Notes: generated from the sequence alone by a model not told the origin. DNA of 64,000 nucleotides from Pseudomonas sp. ATCC PTA-122608 (GCF_001952855.1 NZ_LPNO01000054.1:1-64000); one strand, 5' to 3'; numbered from the stretch's first letter, positions 25,359 to 33,399 are shown. Translations and numbers: made by a program.

Positions 25359-26207
25359 ATGGAGTGGCAAACATTAGGCAGCACCCCGTTTCTGCCGCCG
25401 CTGTATTGGCGTGCGGCGCTCAAGCGCAAGATCACCGGCACCACGTTACCCGAACAAGGGTTGCGCTGCCGGGTCAGCGTCAACCCCAAGGAGGTGGCCG
25501 CCTATCGCAAGGTCTGCGGGTTTGCCGAGAGCCCGGTGCTGCCGGCCACTTATCCACACATCCTGGCGTTCGGCCTGCAGATGCAGTTGCTCACCGACAA
25601 GGCGTTTCCATTCCCATTGCTGGGGTTGATTCACCTGAGCAACCGGATCCGCATCCTGCGCCCCTTGGGGGGTGTGAGCGACCTGACGGTTGGTGTCTAC
25701 GCGCAGAACTTGCAACCCCATGCCAAGGGCGCGACTTTCGATATCGTGACCACGGTCGAGGATTCATTGGGGCTGCTGTGGGAAGCCGAAAGCCGGATGC
25801 TCTGTCGAGGCGTGAAACTCGATGGCGTTGCGGCGGATAACGCGTTGCAAGCCCCCGTCAGCGTCAGCGAGTTGACCCGATGGAAAGCCCCCGCCGATAT
25901 CGGACGCCGTTACGCTCGGGTGTCCGGCGACTACAACCCGATTCACTTGAGTGCGATCACCGCCAAGTTGTTTGGCTTCCCCCAGGCAATTGCCCATGGA
26001 CTATGGAACACGGCACGCACACTGGCCGAAATGGGTGAACACTTACCCGCAGCCAATATTGAGATAGACGTCGAGTTTAAAAAGCCGGTGCGCTTGCCCA
26101 GTGAAGTGACCTTATGGGCGAGCGCCGCCGGCTCAAGCGGTGAGTTGCAACTAAAGGGGGCCGGGGACATTGAGCATATGACGGGACGTTGGCGGCCTAT
26201 CGCCTGA
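25359..26207 (+). CDS. MaoC-like (R)-hydratase/dehydratase
   Basis: 282-residue double hot-dog protein. The second half has the hydratase motif RRYARVSGDYNPIHLS (about residues 183-198) with the Asp and His of R-specific enoyl hydratases, plus AIAHGLWN. The N-terminal half lacks those residues, as usual in two-domain MaoC/HtdX proteins. It starts 2 bp after the HMW FabG stop with GGGAG upstream, so the two are coupled. Expected to interconvert (R)-3-hydroxyacyl and enoyl thioesters. Confidence 0.85.
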   Translation: MEWQTLGSTPFLPPLYWRAALKRKITGTTLPEQGLRCRVSVNPKEVAAYRKVCGFAESPVLPATYPHILAFGLQMQLLTDKAFPFPLLGLIHLSNRIRILRPLGGVSDLTVGVYAQNLQPHAKGATFDIVTTVEDSLGLLWEAESRMLCRGVKLDGVAADNALQAPVSVSELTRWKAPADIGRRYARVSGDYNPIHLSAITAKLFGFPQAIAHGLWNTARTLAEMGEHLPAANIEIDVEFKKPVRLPSEVTLWASAAGSSGELQLKGAGDIEHMTGRWRPIA

Positions 26208-26235
26208 TTAATTGTATATATACACCTTAAGTTAT

Positions 26236-26270
26236 AGCGGGCTATCGATAGCCCGCTAAGTTTATTAACC
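26236..26270 (+). terminator. Terminator behind the FabG-MaoC operon
   Basis: A perfect 22-bp palindrome, AGCGGGCTATC paired with GATAGCCCGCT (26236-26257), lies 29 bp after the MaoC stop and is followed by AAGTTTATT. It fits an intrinsic terminator with a weak U tract. Confidence 0.6.
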
Positions 26271-26282
26271 CCATGATTTTAA

Positions 26283-26376
26283 ACCCATCCTGCTTTGCAA
26301 CCCTCCCGCCCATATACCCTTGGTATTAGTCACTAAGCGGACCCATCCTGCCTGTATATAAATCGTTAATACCAAG
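26283..26376 (+). promoter_or_regulatory. Repeat-rich region upstream of the repeat lipoprotein gene
   Basis: Contains a 10-bp perfect inverted repeat CTTGGTATTA (26319-26328) / TAATACCAAG (26367-26376) across a 38-bp gap, and an 11-bp direct repeat ACCCATCCTGC (26283-26293 and 26341-26351). The region is AT-richer than its surroundings and likely holds the promoter or operator of the gene at 26500. No firm -35/-10 pair is proposed. Confidence 0.4.
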
Positions 26377-26499
26377 TTGAGCATTGCGAGAAGAAGTGCC
26401 CGGGTCTGTTATAGCCATAACGGACGAATGTATCGCTGCCCTTAGAAACAGCGAACTTCGATAACAACAAAGGCTGTACCAGGTGCAAGGAACTCAATC

Positions 26500-28206
26500 A
26501 TGAAAACTCAAGTCGTGTTGTGGAAAGCAAGTACCGCGCTGGCCCTGATTCTGGCAGTAAGCCTCGGAGGCTGCAGCAGCGGTGGTGGTGGTCATCACAG
26601 TAGCGTCGCCGCGTCTTCTCCGGATGCCGGCGCCGGATCAGGTGGTGGCACTGGCGGCGGAACAGATGGAGGCACTGGCGGTGGTACCGGCGGCGGCACT
26701 GATGGCGGTACTGGTGGCGGTACTGGTGGTGGTACTGGCGGAGGTACAGGTGGTGGTACAGGTGGTGGTACAGGTGGCGGCACTGGCGGCGGTACCGGTG
26801 GTGGTACAGGTGGCGGCACTGGCGGCGGTACCGGTGGTGGTACAGGTGGCGGCACTGGCGGCGGTACCGGTGGTGGCACAGGTGGCGGCACTGGTGGCGG
26901 TACAGGTTCGACCACTCCGCTGGTCACCGGCCAGGTAGTGGGCGCTGTTGGCGGTGTCGTCGGCAACGTCGGCACCGCGGTGGGCGACCTGGGTTCAACC
27001 CTCACCACTGTCCCCATTGTCGGCACCACTGCTGGCGGGCTCGTCACCGCGACAGGCACTGCCGTCAACAGCATCGGCACCGGCCTGACCGACGGTCTGG
27101 GCACACTGGGTACCAATAGCAATTCCCTGGGCATCACTGTTGCCGGCGTCGCCAACGGCGTGGCCGACTTGGGTACCGGCGTTTCCAACACCGGTAAATC
27201 CCTGGGCACTACATTGGGTGGCATTCCCGTGGTCGGTGGTTTAACCGGGGGCGTGGGTGGCACAGCAGGCGGCCTGGTCGATAAGGTCGGCCAAACCGTG
27301 ACCATGCTCGGCGACACCTTGAGCACGGCCAGCACCACCGGACCACTGGGCGGTTTGACCAATACGGTCGGCAAAAGCGTACTGGTACCCGTCGTCTCCC
27401 TGGTGGAAAACACCACCGGCAACCTGGGTAATAAAACCGGCCTGGGCAATCCTGTCGGTGGCGTACTGGACAAAGTCGGGGCCACGGTCAAAGGTCTCGG
27501 TGGCCAAGTGGCCAGCGCGGGCGGTGCAGGCAACCCTCTCGGGACTATCGTAGGCGGCGCGCTGACCGGTGTTGGCAACACCCTTGATAAGTCGAGTGGC
27601 TACGTCAATCCGGCAACCACTACCCCGCAATCGGGTCTGCCTGAACTGGTCGGTGGCCTCGTCGCCAACGTGGGCAACGGCCTGAATATCGGCAACACCA
27701 ATGGTGCTGTCAGTGCGGCAGGCATCACCGGCGGCGCGGTGGGCAACACCGTCGCGTCCCTCGGCACTCTGATTGGCGGCAACGGTGTAGCCAACACCGG
27801 CGCCACCGCTCCAGTCGCTGCTCTGACGACCAATGTCGGCGCCGCACTCAACCCAGTGACTTCGGGTGTTGCCGGGCTGACCCAAAACATCGGTACCACT
27901 ACCGGCATCGGTGCACCGGTGAACGGTCTGGTCACCCAAGTCGGCGGCGCAGTCAGCGGCCTGGGTACCAACCTGACGGCAGCCAACGCCAACCCGATCA
28001 CCAACGCCGTAGGCGGTACGCTGAATGCAGTCGGCAATACGGTCGGCTCGGTGGGTGGCTTGGTCACCGGCGGCACCAGCGGTAGCGGTGGTGGCCTGCT
28101 CGGCGGCTTGAATGTAGGTGGTGGCACTCCCGCCGGAGGCACTGCAAACACAAACACCGGTGGTGGCCTGGGCGGCTTGCTCGGCGGGCTGACCGGCAAA
28201 AAATAG
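26500..28206 (+). CDS. Repetitive surface lipoprotein with Gly-Gly-Gly-Thr tract
   Basis: 568-residue predicted lipoprotein: a signal peptide ends at lipobox LGGC (Cys25, followed by Ser-Ser). Residues about 48-134 are roughly 22 tandem tetrads of Gly-Gly-Gly-Thr with occasional Asp. The remaining 430 residues are low-complexity Gly/Val/Thr/Leu/Asn pseudo-repeats with recurring motifs such as GGLV, VGNTV and LGT, and no cysteine after the lipid anchor. Pipelines tend to call such proteins collagen-like, but the Gly period is 4, not 3. It precedes a TpsB-type outer-membrane transporter by 175 bp on the same strand, with a terminator between. A surface or matrix adhesin role is inferred. Coding DNA includes a 36-bp minisatellite. 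Confidence 0.75.
   Translation: MKTQVVLWKASTALALILAVSLGGCSSGGGGHHSSVAASSPDAGAGSGGGTGGGTDGGTGGGTGGGTDGGTGGGTGGGTGGGTGGGTGGGTGGGTGGGTGGGTGGGTGGGTGGGTGGGTGGGTGGGTGGGTGGGTGSTTPLVTGQVVGAVGGVVGNVGTAVGDLGSTLTTVPIVGTTAGGLVTATGTAVNSIGTGLTDGLGTLGTNSNSLGITVAGVANGVADLGTGVSNTGKSLGTTLGGIPVVGGLTGGVGGTAGGLVDKVGQTVTMLGDTLSTASTTGPLGGLTNTVGKSVLVPVVSLVENTTGNLGNKTGLGNPVGGVLDKVGATVKGLGGQVASAGGAGNPLGTIVGGALTGVGNTLDKSSGYVNPATTTPQSGLPELVGGLVANVGNGLNIGNTNGAVSAAGITGGAVGNTVASLGTLIGGNGVANTGATAPVAALTTNVGAALNPVTSGVAGLTQNIGTTTGIGAPVNGLVTQVGGAVSGLGTNLTAANANPITNAVGGTLNAVGNTVGSVGGLVTGGTSGSGGGLLGGLNVGGGTPAGGTANTNTGGGLGGLLGGLTGKK
26776..26883. repeat. In-frame 36-bp minisatellite
   Basis: A 36-bp unit beginning GGCGGCACTGGCGGCGGTAC recurs at 26776, 26812 and 26848 with few or no changes, nested on a 12-bp Gly-Gly-Gly-Thr coding period extending from about 26641 to 26903. 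Unit lengths are multiples of three, so copy changes would alter protein length without frameshift. Confidence 0.8.
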
Positions 28207-28257
28207 AATTGCACCTGGCCATTAGACGGCCTCCCCTCCAGCGCCTACGCTTGGTTG

Positions 28258-28292
28258 AGACGAGAGATTCCAATGAGTCTCTCGTCTTTTTT
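28258..28292 (+). terminator. Intrinsic terminator after the repeat lipoprotein gene
   Basis: AGACGAGAGA (28258-28267) pairs perfectly with TCTCTCGTCT (28278-28287) across a 10-nt loop and runs into six consecutive T residues. Strong Rho-independent terminator separating the lipoprotein gene from the transporter gene. Confidence 0.85.
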
Positions 28293-28381
28293 ATTGGCCA
28301 GTGAAAGGCCCTCCCGAACCGCGCCCCAGAGCCCGGCGGGAATCCGCGAAACGCTGCTGCAGTTTGACCATGGAGTGTCCT

Positions 28382-30067
28382 ATGCGCGCCTCGACGCCGT
28401 TGTTTCTACTCACCCTGATTGCTGCCAGTGTCCACGCCGAGACCCTGCCCAGCTTCCTCAACAGCAACGACACCATTCGCAACCTGCCGGTGCCCAATCT
28501 ACCCGCCGACGCCTATCGTCCGGTCACGCCGCAGACCCAGTTGCCCGAGCCGGCCGCTACCCAGAATCAGCCACTGTTGATGGACACCAAAGTGACCATC
28601 CGCAAGCTGCAAATCGACGGCGGAACGATCTACCCGCTCAAGGACGTGGCCCAGGTTTTCGAGCCGCTGATCGGTCATGAAACCACCGTCTCACAACTGA
28701 TCGAAGCCACCCGCGGCATCACCCGCCGCTACCAGCAGGACGGCTATCTGCTGTCCTACGCCTACCTGCCTGATCAGCGCTTCGAAAACGGCCTGGTGCA
28801 CGTGGTACTGGTGGAGGGCTACATCAAGGATTACAACGTGCAGGGCGACATCGGCTCAGTCTCGGCCTACGTCGACAAATTGGCGGCCAAGCTGCTGGGC
28901 GAGCGCCCACTGACCCGCAAGACCTTCGAACGCTACACCACGCTGATGGGGCGTATTCCGGGTGTGACGCTGCAGGCGCAAGTACCGCCGCCGGGCACTA
29001 CCGATGGCGGCACACACATGCAGATCCAGGCCTCGCGCAAACCCTTCACCAGCAGCATGAGCATGACCGACGACAGCCGTGGTGGCCTGCAAGCCCTGAT
29101 CACCGGTACCAGCAATTCCCAGACCTCCATGGGTGAGCAACTGAGCCTCAGCGGCCTGTTCCCGCCTGGCGAAGACAAGGAGCACTACTACCGCCTGGGC
29201 TACAGCCAATTCGTCAACGCCGAGGGCACCCAACTGGTGGTGAACGCCGAACGTTACCGCGCCGACCCGCGCAGTAACGTGCAACTGGACGGCGGTTTTG
29301 AACTCAAGCCACACCAGGAAATCGACCGCTACTCCGTTGGCCTCAGCCATCCGCTGATCGCCTCCCCCACCGAGTCGCTGACCCTGGGCACACGGCTCTA
29401 TGCCGTAGACCAAACCACCCGCTATCAACTGGTGGGATTCCCTCAACGTTTCGACCTGGAAACCAACCTGCGCGCCCTGGCTTTTGAAGGCGACTGGCGC
29501 AAGTCCGACACGCGCCAACTGCGCATCCTCAGCGCCGGCCTGTACCAGGGCATCGACGGCCTGGGCGCCAAGACTCGCAGCGACTTCGAAGGCATAAAAC
29601 CCGACATCGACTTCTTCCGCCTGCGCCTCTCGGGCGTGCAGAGCGACAAGTTCTTCGATAACTGGCAAGGGGTCGCCTCGGCGGCCGTTTACTGGAGCAA
29701 CGACACCCTGCCCGACAGCGAACGCGCGACGTTCGGCGGGCAGAATTTCGGGCGTGGCTACCCCGACGACCAGGGCTCGGGCGACAAGGGTTGGGGCGTG
29801 GCGTATGAGGTCAACTACAGCTTCAACCGCAGCGGCGAATGGGTAAAAATCCTGCAGCCGTATGTGGTATTGGATAAGGCCAAGACCTGGTTCAACGAGT
29901 TGCCGGTCAAGGCCAACAACATGTCATCGGCAGCGGTGGGCCTGCGTTTCGGTGACAACAAGTACTACAACATCGCGCTGGAAGCGGCCAAGCCAATGTC
30001 GGACATTGCCCTAGACAGCTTCAATCGCCGGCCGCGGTACACGCTGAGTTTCAGCTACCAACTCTGA
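28382..30067 (+). CDS. TpsB-type outer-membrane transporter (ShlB/FhaC/HecB family)
   Basis: 561-residue protein: a signal peptide (cleavage after Ala19), a Pro-rich linker, a POTRA domain at about 70-150 (VTIRKLQIDGGTIYPLKDVA through VVLVEGYIKDYNVQG), and a 16-strand-type beta barrel ending in the outer-membrane signature FSYQL with terminal Leu. FGGQNFGRGYPDDQG resembles the L6 loop (V/G-R-G-Y) conserved in FhaC. Two-partner secretion transporters export large exoproteins across the outer membrane. Here the upstream gene encodes a Gly-rich lipoprotein, not a haemagglutinin-like TpsA. The start at 28382 has GGAG 6 nt upstream. The next gene locus is the Flp/Tad pilus. Confidence 0.87.
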   Translation: MRASTPLFLLTLIAASVHAETLPSFLNSNDTIRNLPVPNLPADAYRPVTPQTQLPEPAATQNQPLLMDTKVTIRKLQIDGGTIYPLKDVAQVFEPLIGHETTVSQLIEATRGITRRYQQDGYLLSYAYLPDQRFENGLVHVVLVEGYIKDYNVQGDIGSVSAYVDKLAAKLLGERPLTRKTFERYTTLMGRIPGVTLQAQVPPPGTTDGGTHMQIQASRKPFTSSMSMTDDSRGGLQALITGTSNSQTSMGEQLSLSGLFPPGEDKEHYYRLGYSQFVNAEGTQLVVNAERYRADPRSNVQLDGGFELKPHQEIDRYSVGLSHPLIASPTESLTLGTRLYAVDQTTRYQLVGFPQRFDLETNLRALAFEGDWRKSDTRQLRILSAGLYQGIDGLGAKTRSDFEGIKPDIDFFRLRLSGVQSDKFFDNWQGVASAAVYWSNDTLPDSERATFGGQNFGRGYPDDQGSGDKGWGVAYEVNYSFNRSGEWVKILQPYVVLDKAKTWFNELPVKANNMSSAAVGLRFGDNKYYNIALEAAKPMSDIALDSFNRRPRYTLSFSYQL

Positions 30068-30092
30068 CCCCTGCTGCCAACTCCGCCCTCTA

Positions 30093-30224
30093 CTGTAGGA
30101 GCGAGCTTGCTCGCGAAGAATGTCCAGACAACGCGGGAAACCAGACTGCCCGCGTTATCGTTGACGTTTTTCGCGAGCAAGCCCGCTCCCACACAAGCCC
30201 GTTCCCACACAAGCTCGCTGCTAC
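30093..30224. repeat. Composite REP cluster with mixed arm types
   Basis: The left arm is of the CTGTAGGAGCGAGCTTGCTC type, but the right arm (GCGAGCAAGCCCGCTCCCAC, ending about 30194) is of the other type. Two further partial copies follow in tandem (AAGCCCGTTCCCACAC, AAGCTCGCTGCTAC). A recombined or decayed REPIN between the TpsB gene and the receiver-protein gene. Confidence 0.85.
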
Positions 30225-30628
30225 ATCAGCCTGATTTTGGGGATGGGGAAAAGGTTGTTGAGGGTGTCGATCAAGCGCACCAAATAGATCGGCTTACGAA
30301 ACAGGTCCAGTACCTGCAAACGCAGCATATCGCTGACATCATCCATCTCGGCATGGCCAGACATGACGATCACCGGCAGGTGCTGGCGAGCGGTGTGTTC
30401 GCGCAGGCGCTTGATCAAGGAAATACCACTTTCCTCGGGCATGCGCAGGTCGGTGATGACGAGGGCGATATCGGGGTGCAGGGTCAGCTCTTGCAAAGCG
30501 AAGGTAACCGAGGTGGCGGTAAAACAGACAAAGCCCTCATTCTCCAGCGACTCCGCCAGTTCAATGAGGGCATCTTCTTCGTCGTCCACCAACAGAATCT
30601 GCTGGCGGGCATGTGCAGCCGTGTTCAT
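30221..30628 (-). CDS. Stand-alone response-regulator receiver protein
   Basis: 135-residue single REC domain: acidic pair Asp15-Asp16 (LLVDDEED), phosphoacceptor Asp60 (VITDLRMPEESG), Ser90 (VIVMSGHAE) and Lys112 (FRKPI), all intact. There is no output domain. The start is the ATG at 30628; a TTG two codons earlier is possible. It sits next to the Flp pilin gene on the same strand and close to PprA/PprB, suggesting a phosphate sink, a relay intermediate or a protein-protein regulator of the pilus. The P. aeruginosa locus as I recall it has no equivalent here. Confidence 0.85.
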   Translation of the reverse strand: MNTAAHARQQILLVDDEEDALIELAESLENEGFVCFTATSVTFALQELTLHPDIALVITDLRMPEESGISLIKRLREHTARQHLPVIVMSGHAEMDDVSDMLRLQVLDLFRKPIYLVRLIDTLNNLFPIPKIRLM

Positions 30629-30687
30629 GAGCAATACCTAACTTGGCCAAGTGCTGACGGGTGTGCTCATAGGCTACTGCTTGAAGG

Positions 30688-30888
30688 TCAAGGAGTAGCG
30701 GGAGTAATTGCCGCCTGGATCCTGGCAAACATGGCAGTGATCTGCGGCCCAAGCAAATTCCCAGCAGCCAGCACAACCAGTGCTACGACCGCTACAAGAA
30801 TAATGTACTCGATCGCCGTAGCGCCGTCTTTGCGATGAAAAAGCAAGTGGAGTTGAACGTGAAGTTTCATCAAAAGATCAAGGAACAT
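30688..30888 (-). CDS. flp: Flp type IVb pilin
   Basis: 66-residue prepilin. The leader ends HRKDG and is followed by ATAIEYIILVAVVALVVLAA. The Gly at the cleavage site with Glu +5 and Tyr +6 of the mature chain is the Flp signature recognised by the TadV/FppA peptidase. The start at 30888 is chosen because GAGGAG lies 7 nt upstream, giving a 22-residue leader. It is divergent from rcpC and the tad operon across a 332-bp regulatory region. It is the major subunit of the bundle-forming, tight-adherence pilus. Confidence 0.93.
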   Translation of the reverse strand: MFLDLLMKLHVQLHLLFHRKDGATAIEYIILVAVVALVVLAAGNLLGPQITAMFARIQAAITPATP

Positions 30889-31220
30889 AAGACTTCTCCT
30901 CTGGCGACCAAGCGCCCTATCACGATGCCGCACAATAATTGCGATGTGCCACCTCAGCATTGTCAACAAACCTCACCCTCACAACTGTAAGAAATGATTA
31001 ATCACAAAGTAGTGGTGGTTTTTCTGACGCCTTGAAACCGTGGTTTTCAGGGCTACATTTGTATCCATTAAGAAATCTTGCTGTCAGTAATGGCATTTCG
31101 TCCTAGCTGAACTACCTTCAAATAGCGAAATAGTTAGTTAAATGTTCACAGCAGCCAGGTTGCGTCATTAGCCTGTCCGGATAGGCAGGTTGCAGTGCAA
31201 CAGTGAAAAGGAGAGCCGTC
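30889..31220. promoter_or_regulatory. Divergent flp / rcpC-tad control region
   Basis: This 332-bp stretch has no open reading frame worth calling and is markedly AT-richer than neighbouring genes. Towards rcpC, TTGAAA (31032-31037) and TACATT (31054-31059) with a 16-bp spacer are a possible promoter. AACTACCTTCAAA at about 31110-31122 resembles AACTACTTCATAAA upstream of pprB (39622-39635) and could be a regulator site. Control by PprB is inferred from P. aeruginosa. Confidence 0.45.
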
Positions 31221-32150
31221 ATGAACACTCGTATCAGCATGATACTGGCCGGAGTGCTCTTGGTTGGCGCGCTGTTTGCCGGTTACTGGGGCCTGGTCTT
31301 AAGTCGCGCACCAGCGCCCGTAGTCCAGCCGCCCCCACAGGCCACGCCGGCGCAACCCGCCGTCGCGGTAGTTGAAGACCAGACCCGCCAGCCGGTGGTA
31401 GTGCTGGCACACGATGTACCGCCCTTTGTCGCCCTCAATGCTGCCGACCTGACCGTGGAAAAACTGCGCACGGTACCCGCCGGCAGCTTGACCAGCGTCG
31501 ACCAGGCCATCGGCCGTATCCCTTGGAGAACCCTGCACGCCGGCACCTGGTTGAACGAGGAAAGCTTCACACCCGGTGGCCCGCTGGCGCGGATGATTCG
31601 CCCGGATGAACGCGCCCTTGCCGTGGCCGTTGATGAGGTCATCGGCGTGGCCGGCCAATTGAGTCCCGGCGACTATGTGGACGTGCTGCTGTACCTGCGC
31701 CAGGACACCACCAACCTGGAACAGTCGGCACAAGTGGTGATTCCGGCCATGCGCCTTCTCAGTGTCGGTGACCAGCTGGGCCTGGCCAACGATGGCTCCC
31801 CAGCCTCGCAGCCACTTACCGCTGAAGAGAAAAAACAACAGGCCCAACGCGGCAACGCCGCCCGCACCGTGGTGCTCGCAGTGCCCGAACAACTGCTGAG
31901 CCGTCTGATGCTGGCTTCCCAGGCCGGCACCTTGCGCCTGGCCGTGCGCAGCGCCGACGAGCACCTGCTGAGCCAGTACTGGGCCGGTGAAAGCACTTCG
32001 CCCGGCAACGTGCAAAGCGCCAACCGCGACCTTTATCAATTCACCCAACTGGCCTTCGCCCAAGCGCCGAAAAAAGTCGCCCAGGGAAGCCAGCCGCGCG
32101 CCGAGATTGAGATCATCCGCGGCAATCAAACGAACCAAAAAACGCCCTGA
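31221..32150 (+). CDS. rcpC: Flp pilus assembly protein RcpC/CpaB
   Basis: 309-residue periplasmic/inner-membrane protein. One N-terminal membrane anchor (residues about 6-29), then an SAF-like beta-clip region (PVVVLAHDVPPFVALNAADL through LNEESF), then the CpaB core with PDERALAVAVDEV and GDYVDVLLYL. It stabilises or gates the RcpA secretin. AAGGAGAG stands 5 nt before the ATG at 31221. First gene of the rcpC-tadD operon; the secretin gene follows after 19 bp. Confidence 0.9.
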   Translation: MNTRISMILAGVLLVGALFAGYWGLVLSRAPAPVVQPPPQATPAQPAVAVVEDQTRQPVVVLAHDVPPFVALNAADLTVEKLRTVPAGSLTSVDQAIGRIPWRTLHAGTWLNEESFTPGGPLARMIRPDERALAVAVDEVIGVAGQLSPGDYVDVLLYLRQDTTNLEQSAQVVIPAMRLLSVGDQLGLANDGSPASQPLTAEEKKQQAQRGNAARTVVLAVPEQLLSRLMLASQAGTLRLAVRSADEHLLSQYWAGESTSPGNVQSANRDLYQFTQLAFAQAPKKVAQGSQPRAEIEIIRGNQTNQKTP

Positions 32151-32169
32151 CTGAACAAGGATGCCTTGA

Positions 32170-33399
32170 ATGACCCGTCGTTACGCACCGGTGTTCACGC
32201 GATTGGCCTGTGCCCTGCTGCTGTCGAGCCTGCCCGCGGGTATTGCCTTCGCAGCCCCGGGCAACTGCAGCAGCCTGGGACAATTGCCCGCCACCCTCTC
32301 GGTGGGCGAAGGTTTGCAACAGGAATTGCAATCGCCCGTGGCCATTACCCGCCTGGCGATCGGTGACCCGAAAGTCGCCGACGTACACCTCAATGGCGAC
32401 CGTGGTTTCCTGCTGACCGGCGTCGGCTCCGGCACCACCAGCCTGATGGTATGGACGGCTTGCGCCAGCGCACCTCGCCAGAGCATGGTGTTCGTCAAGG
32501 GCAAGGCCACTTCCGCGCTAACCAGCCTGTCACTTTCACCCTCGGACGACCCCACGCTGCCGAGCCAGGTACAGACCGATATTCGCTTCGTCGAAGTGAC
32601 GCGAACCAAGCTTAAGGAGGCCAGTACCTCGCTCTTCGGCCAAGGCGGCAACTTCCTGTTTGGCAGCCCCGGCAATGGGACGGCGCCAGCGCCGCCCACC
32701 AACAGCTTCCGCGGGCAAGCGGTCAATAACGGTACCTTCAACATCGGCTTCGGCGGAGGCAAGATCTCGGCCATGATCAATGCCCTGGAAAGCAGCGGCT
32801 TTGCATATACGCTTGCGCGCCCGAGCCTGGTAGCTCTGAGCGGTCAAAGCGCAACATTCCTGGCTGGCGGTGAAGTGCCGATCCCGGTGCCCAGTGCCGC
32901 CAGCAACACCATCTCGATCGAATACAAGGAGTTTGGGATTCGTCTGACGCTGACGCCAACCGTCATCGACCATAACCGGATTTCCCTCAAGGTCGCCCCG
33001 GAGGTCAGCGAGCTGGACTACACAAACGCCGTGACCATCCAGGGCATCTCAGTGCCGGCCCTGACCATTCGCCGAACCGACACCAGTGTGTCCCTGGCCG
33101 ACGGTGAAAGCTTCGTCATCAGCGGCCTGATCAGCAGCAACAACACCACCTCCATCAGTAAATTTCCGGGCCTGGGTGACATCCCGATCCTGGGGGCGTT
33201 CTTTCGTGATTCCTCGATCAACCGCCAGGAAAAGGAGCTGCTGATGATCGTCACCCCGCACCTGGTCCAACCCTTGGCTGCCAACGCCCAATTGCCCTCA
33301 TTACCTGGCGAGAACCTACGCAACTACGACCCGAACTGGTATCGCCTGTACTTCCTGGAAAACGGTAACTTCGACCGTAGCAATGGGCTGTCCCAATGA
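32170..33399 (+). CDS. rcpA: Flp pilus secretin RcpA/CpaC
   Basis: 409-residue outer-membrane secretin: a Sec signal peptide (cleavage near AFA-AP, residue 29), an N-terminal pilus-secretin domain with PVAITRLAIGDPKVADV, and the C-terminal GspD-like secretin domain (residues about 200-375) containing VPIPVPSA, GIRLTLTPTV and GLGDIPILGAFF. It forms the multimeric channel through which the Flp pilus exits. It overlaps tadZ by four bases, so synthesis is coupled. Confidence 0.92.
   Translation: MTRRYAPVFTRLACALLLSSLPAGIAFAAPGNCSSLGQLPATLSVGEGLQQELQSPVAITRLAIGDPKVADVHLNGDRGFLLTGVGSGTTSLMVWTACASAPRQSMVFVKGKATSALTSLSLSPSDDPTLPSQVQTDIRFVEVTRTKLKEASTSLFGQGGNFLFGSPGNGTAPAPPTNSFRGQAVNNGTFNIGFGGGKISAMINALESSGFAYTLARPSLVALSGQSATFLAGGEVPIPVPSAASNTISIEYKEFGIRLTLTPTVIDHNRISLKVAPEVSELDYTNAVTIQGISVPALTIRRTDTSVSLADGESFVISGLISSNNTTSISKFPGLGDIPILGAFFRDSSINRQEKELLMIVTPHLVQPLAANAQLPSLPGENLRNYDPNWYRLYFLENGNFDRSNGLSQ

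Noticed and set aside
26595..27581. A 328-codon antisense frame rich in Pro-Pro-Val
   Set aside because: It is the complement of the Gly-Gly-Thr coding repeat; a Pro-Val repeat is the forced product of reading that DNA backwards.
26500..28206. Calling the repeat lipoprotein a collagen
   Set aside because: Collagen requires Gly at every third residue; the repeat here has a period of four.
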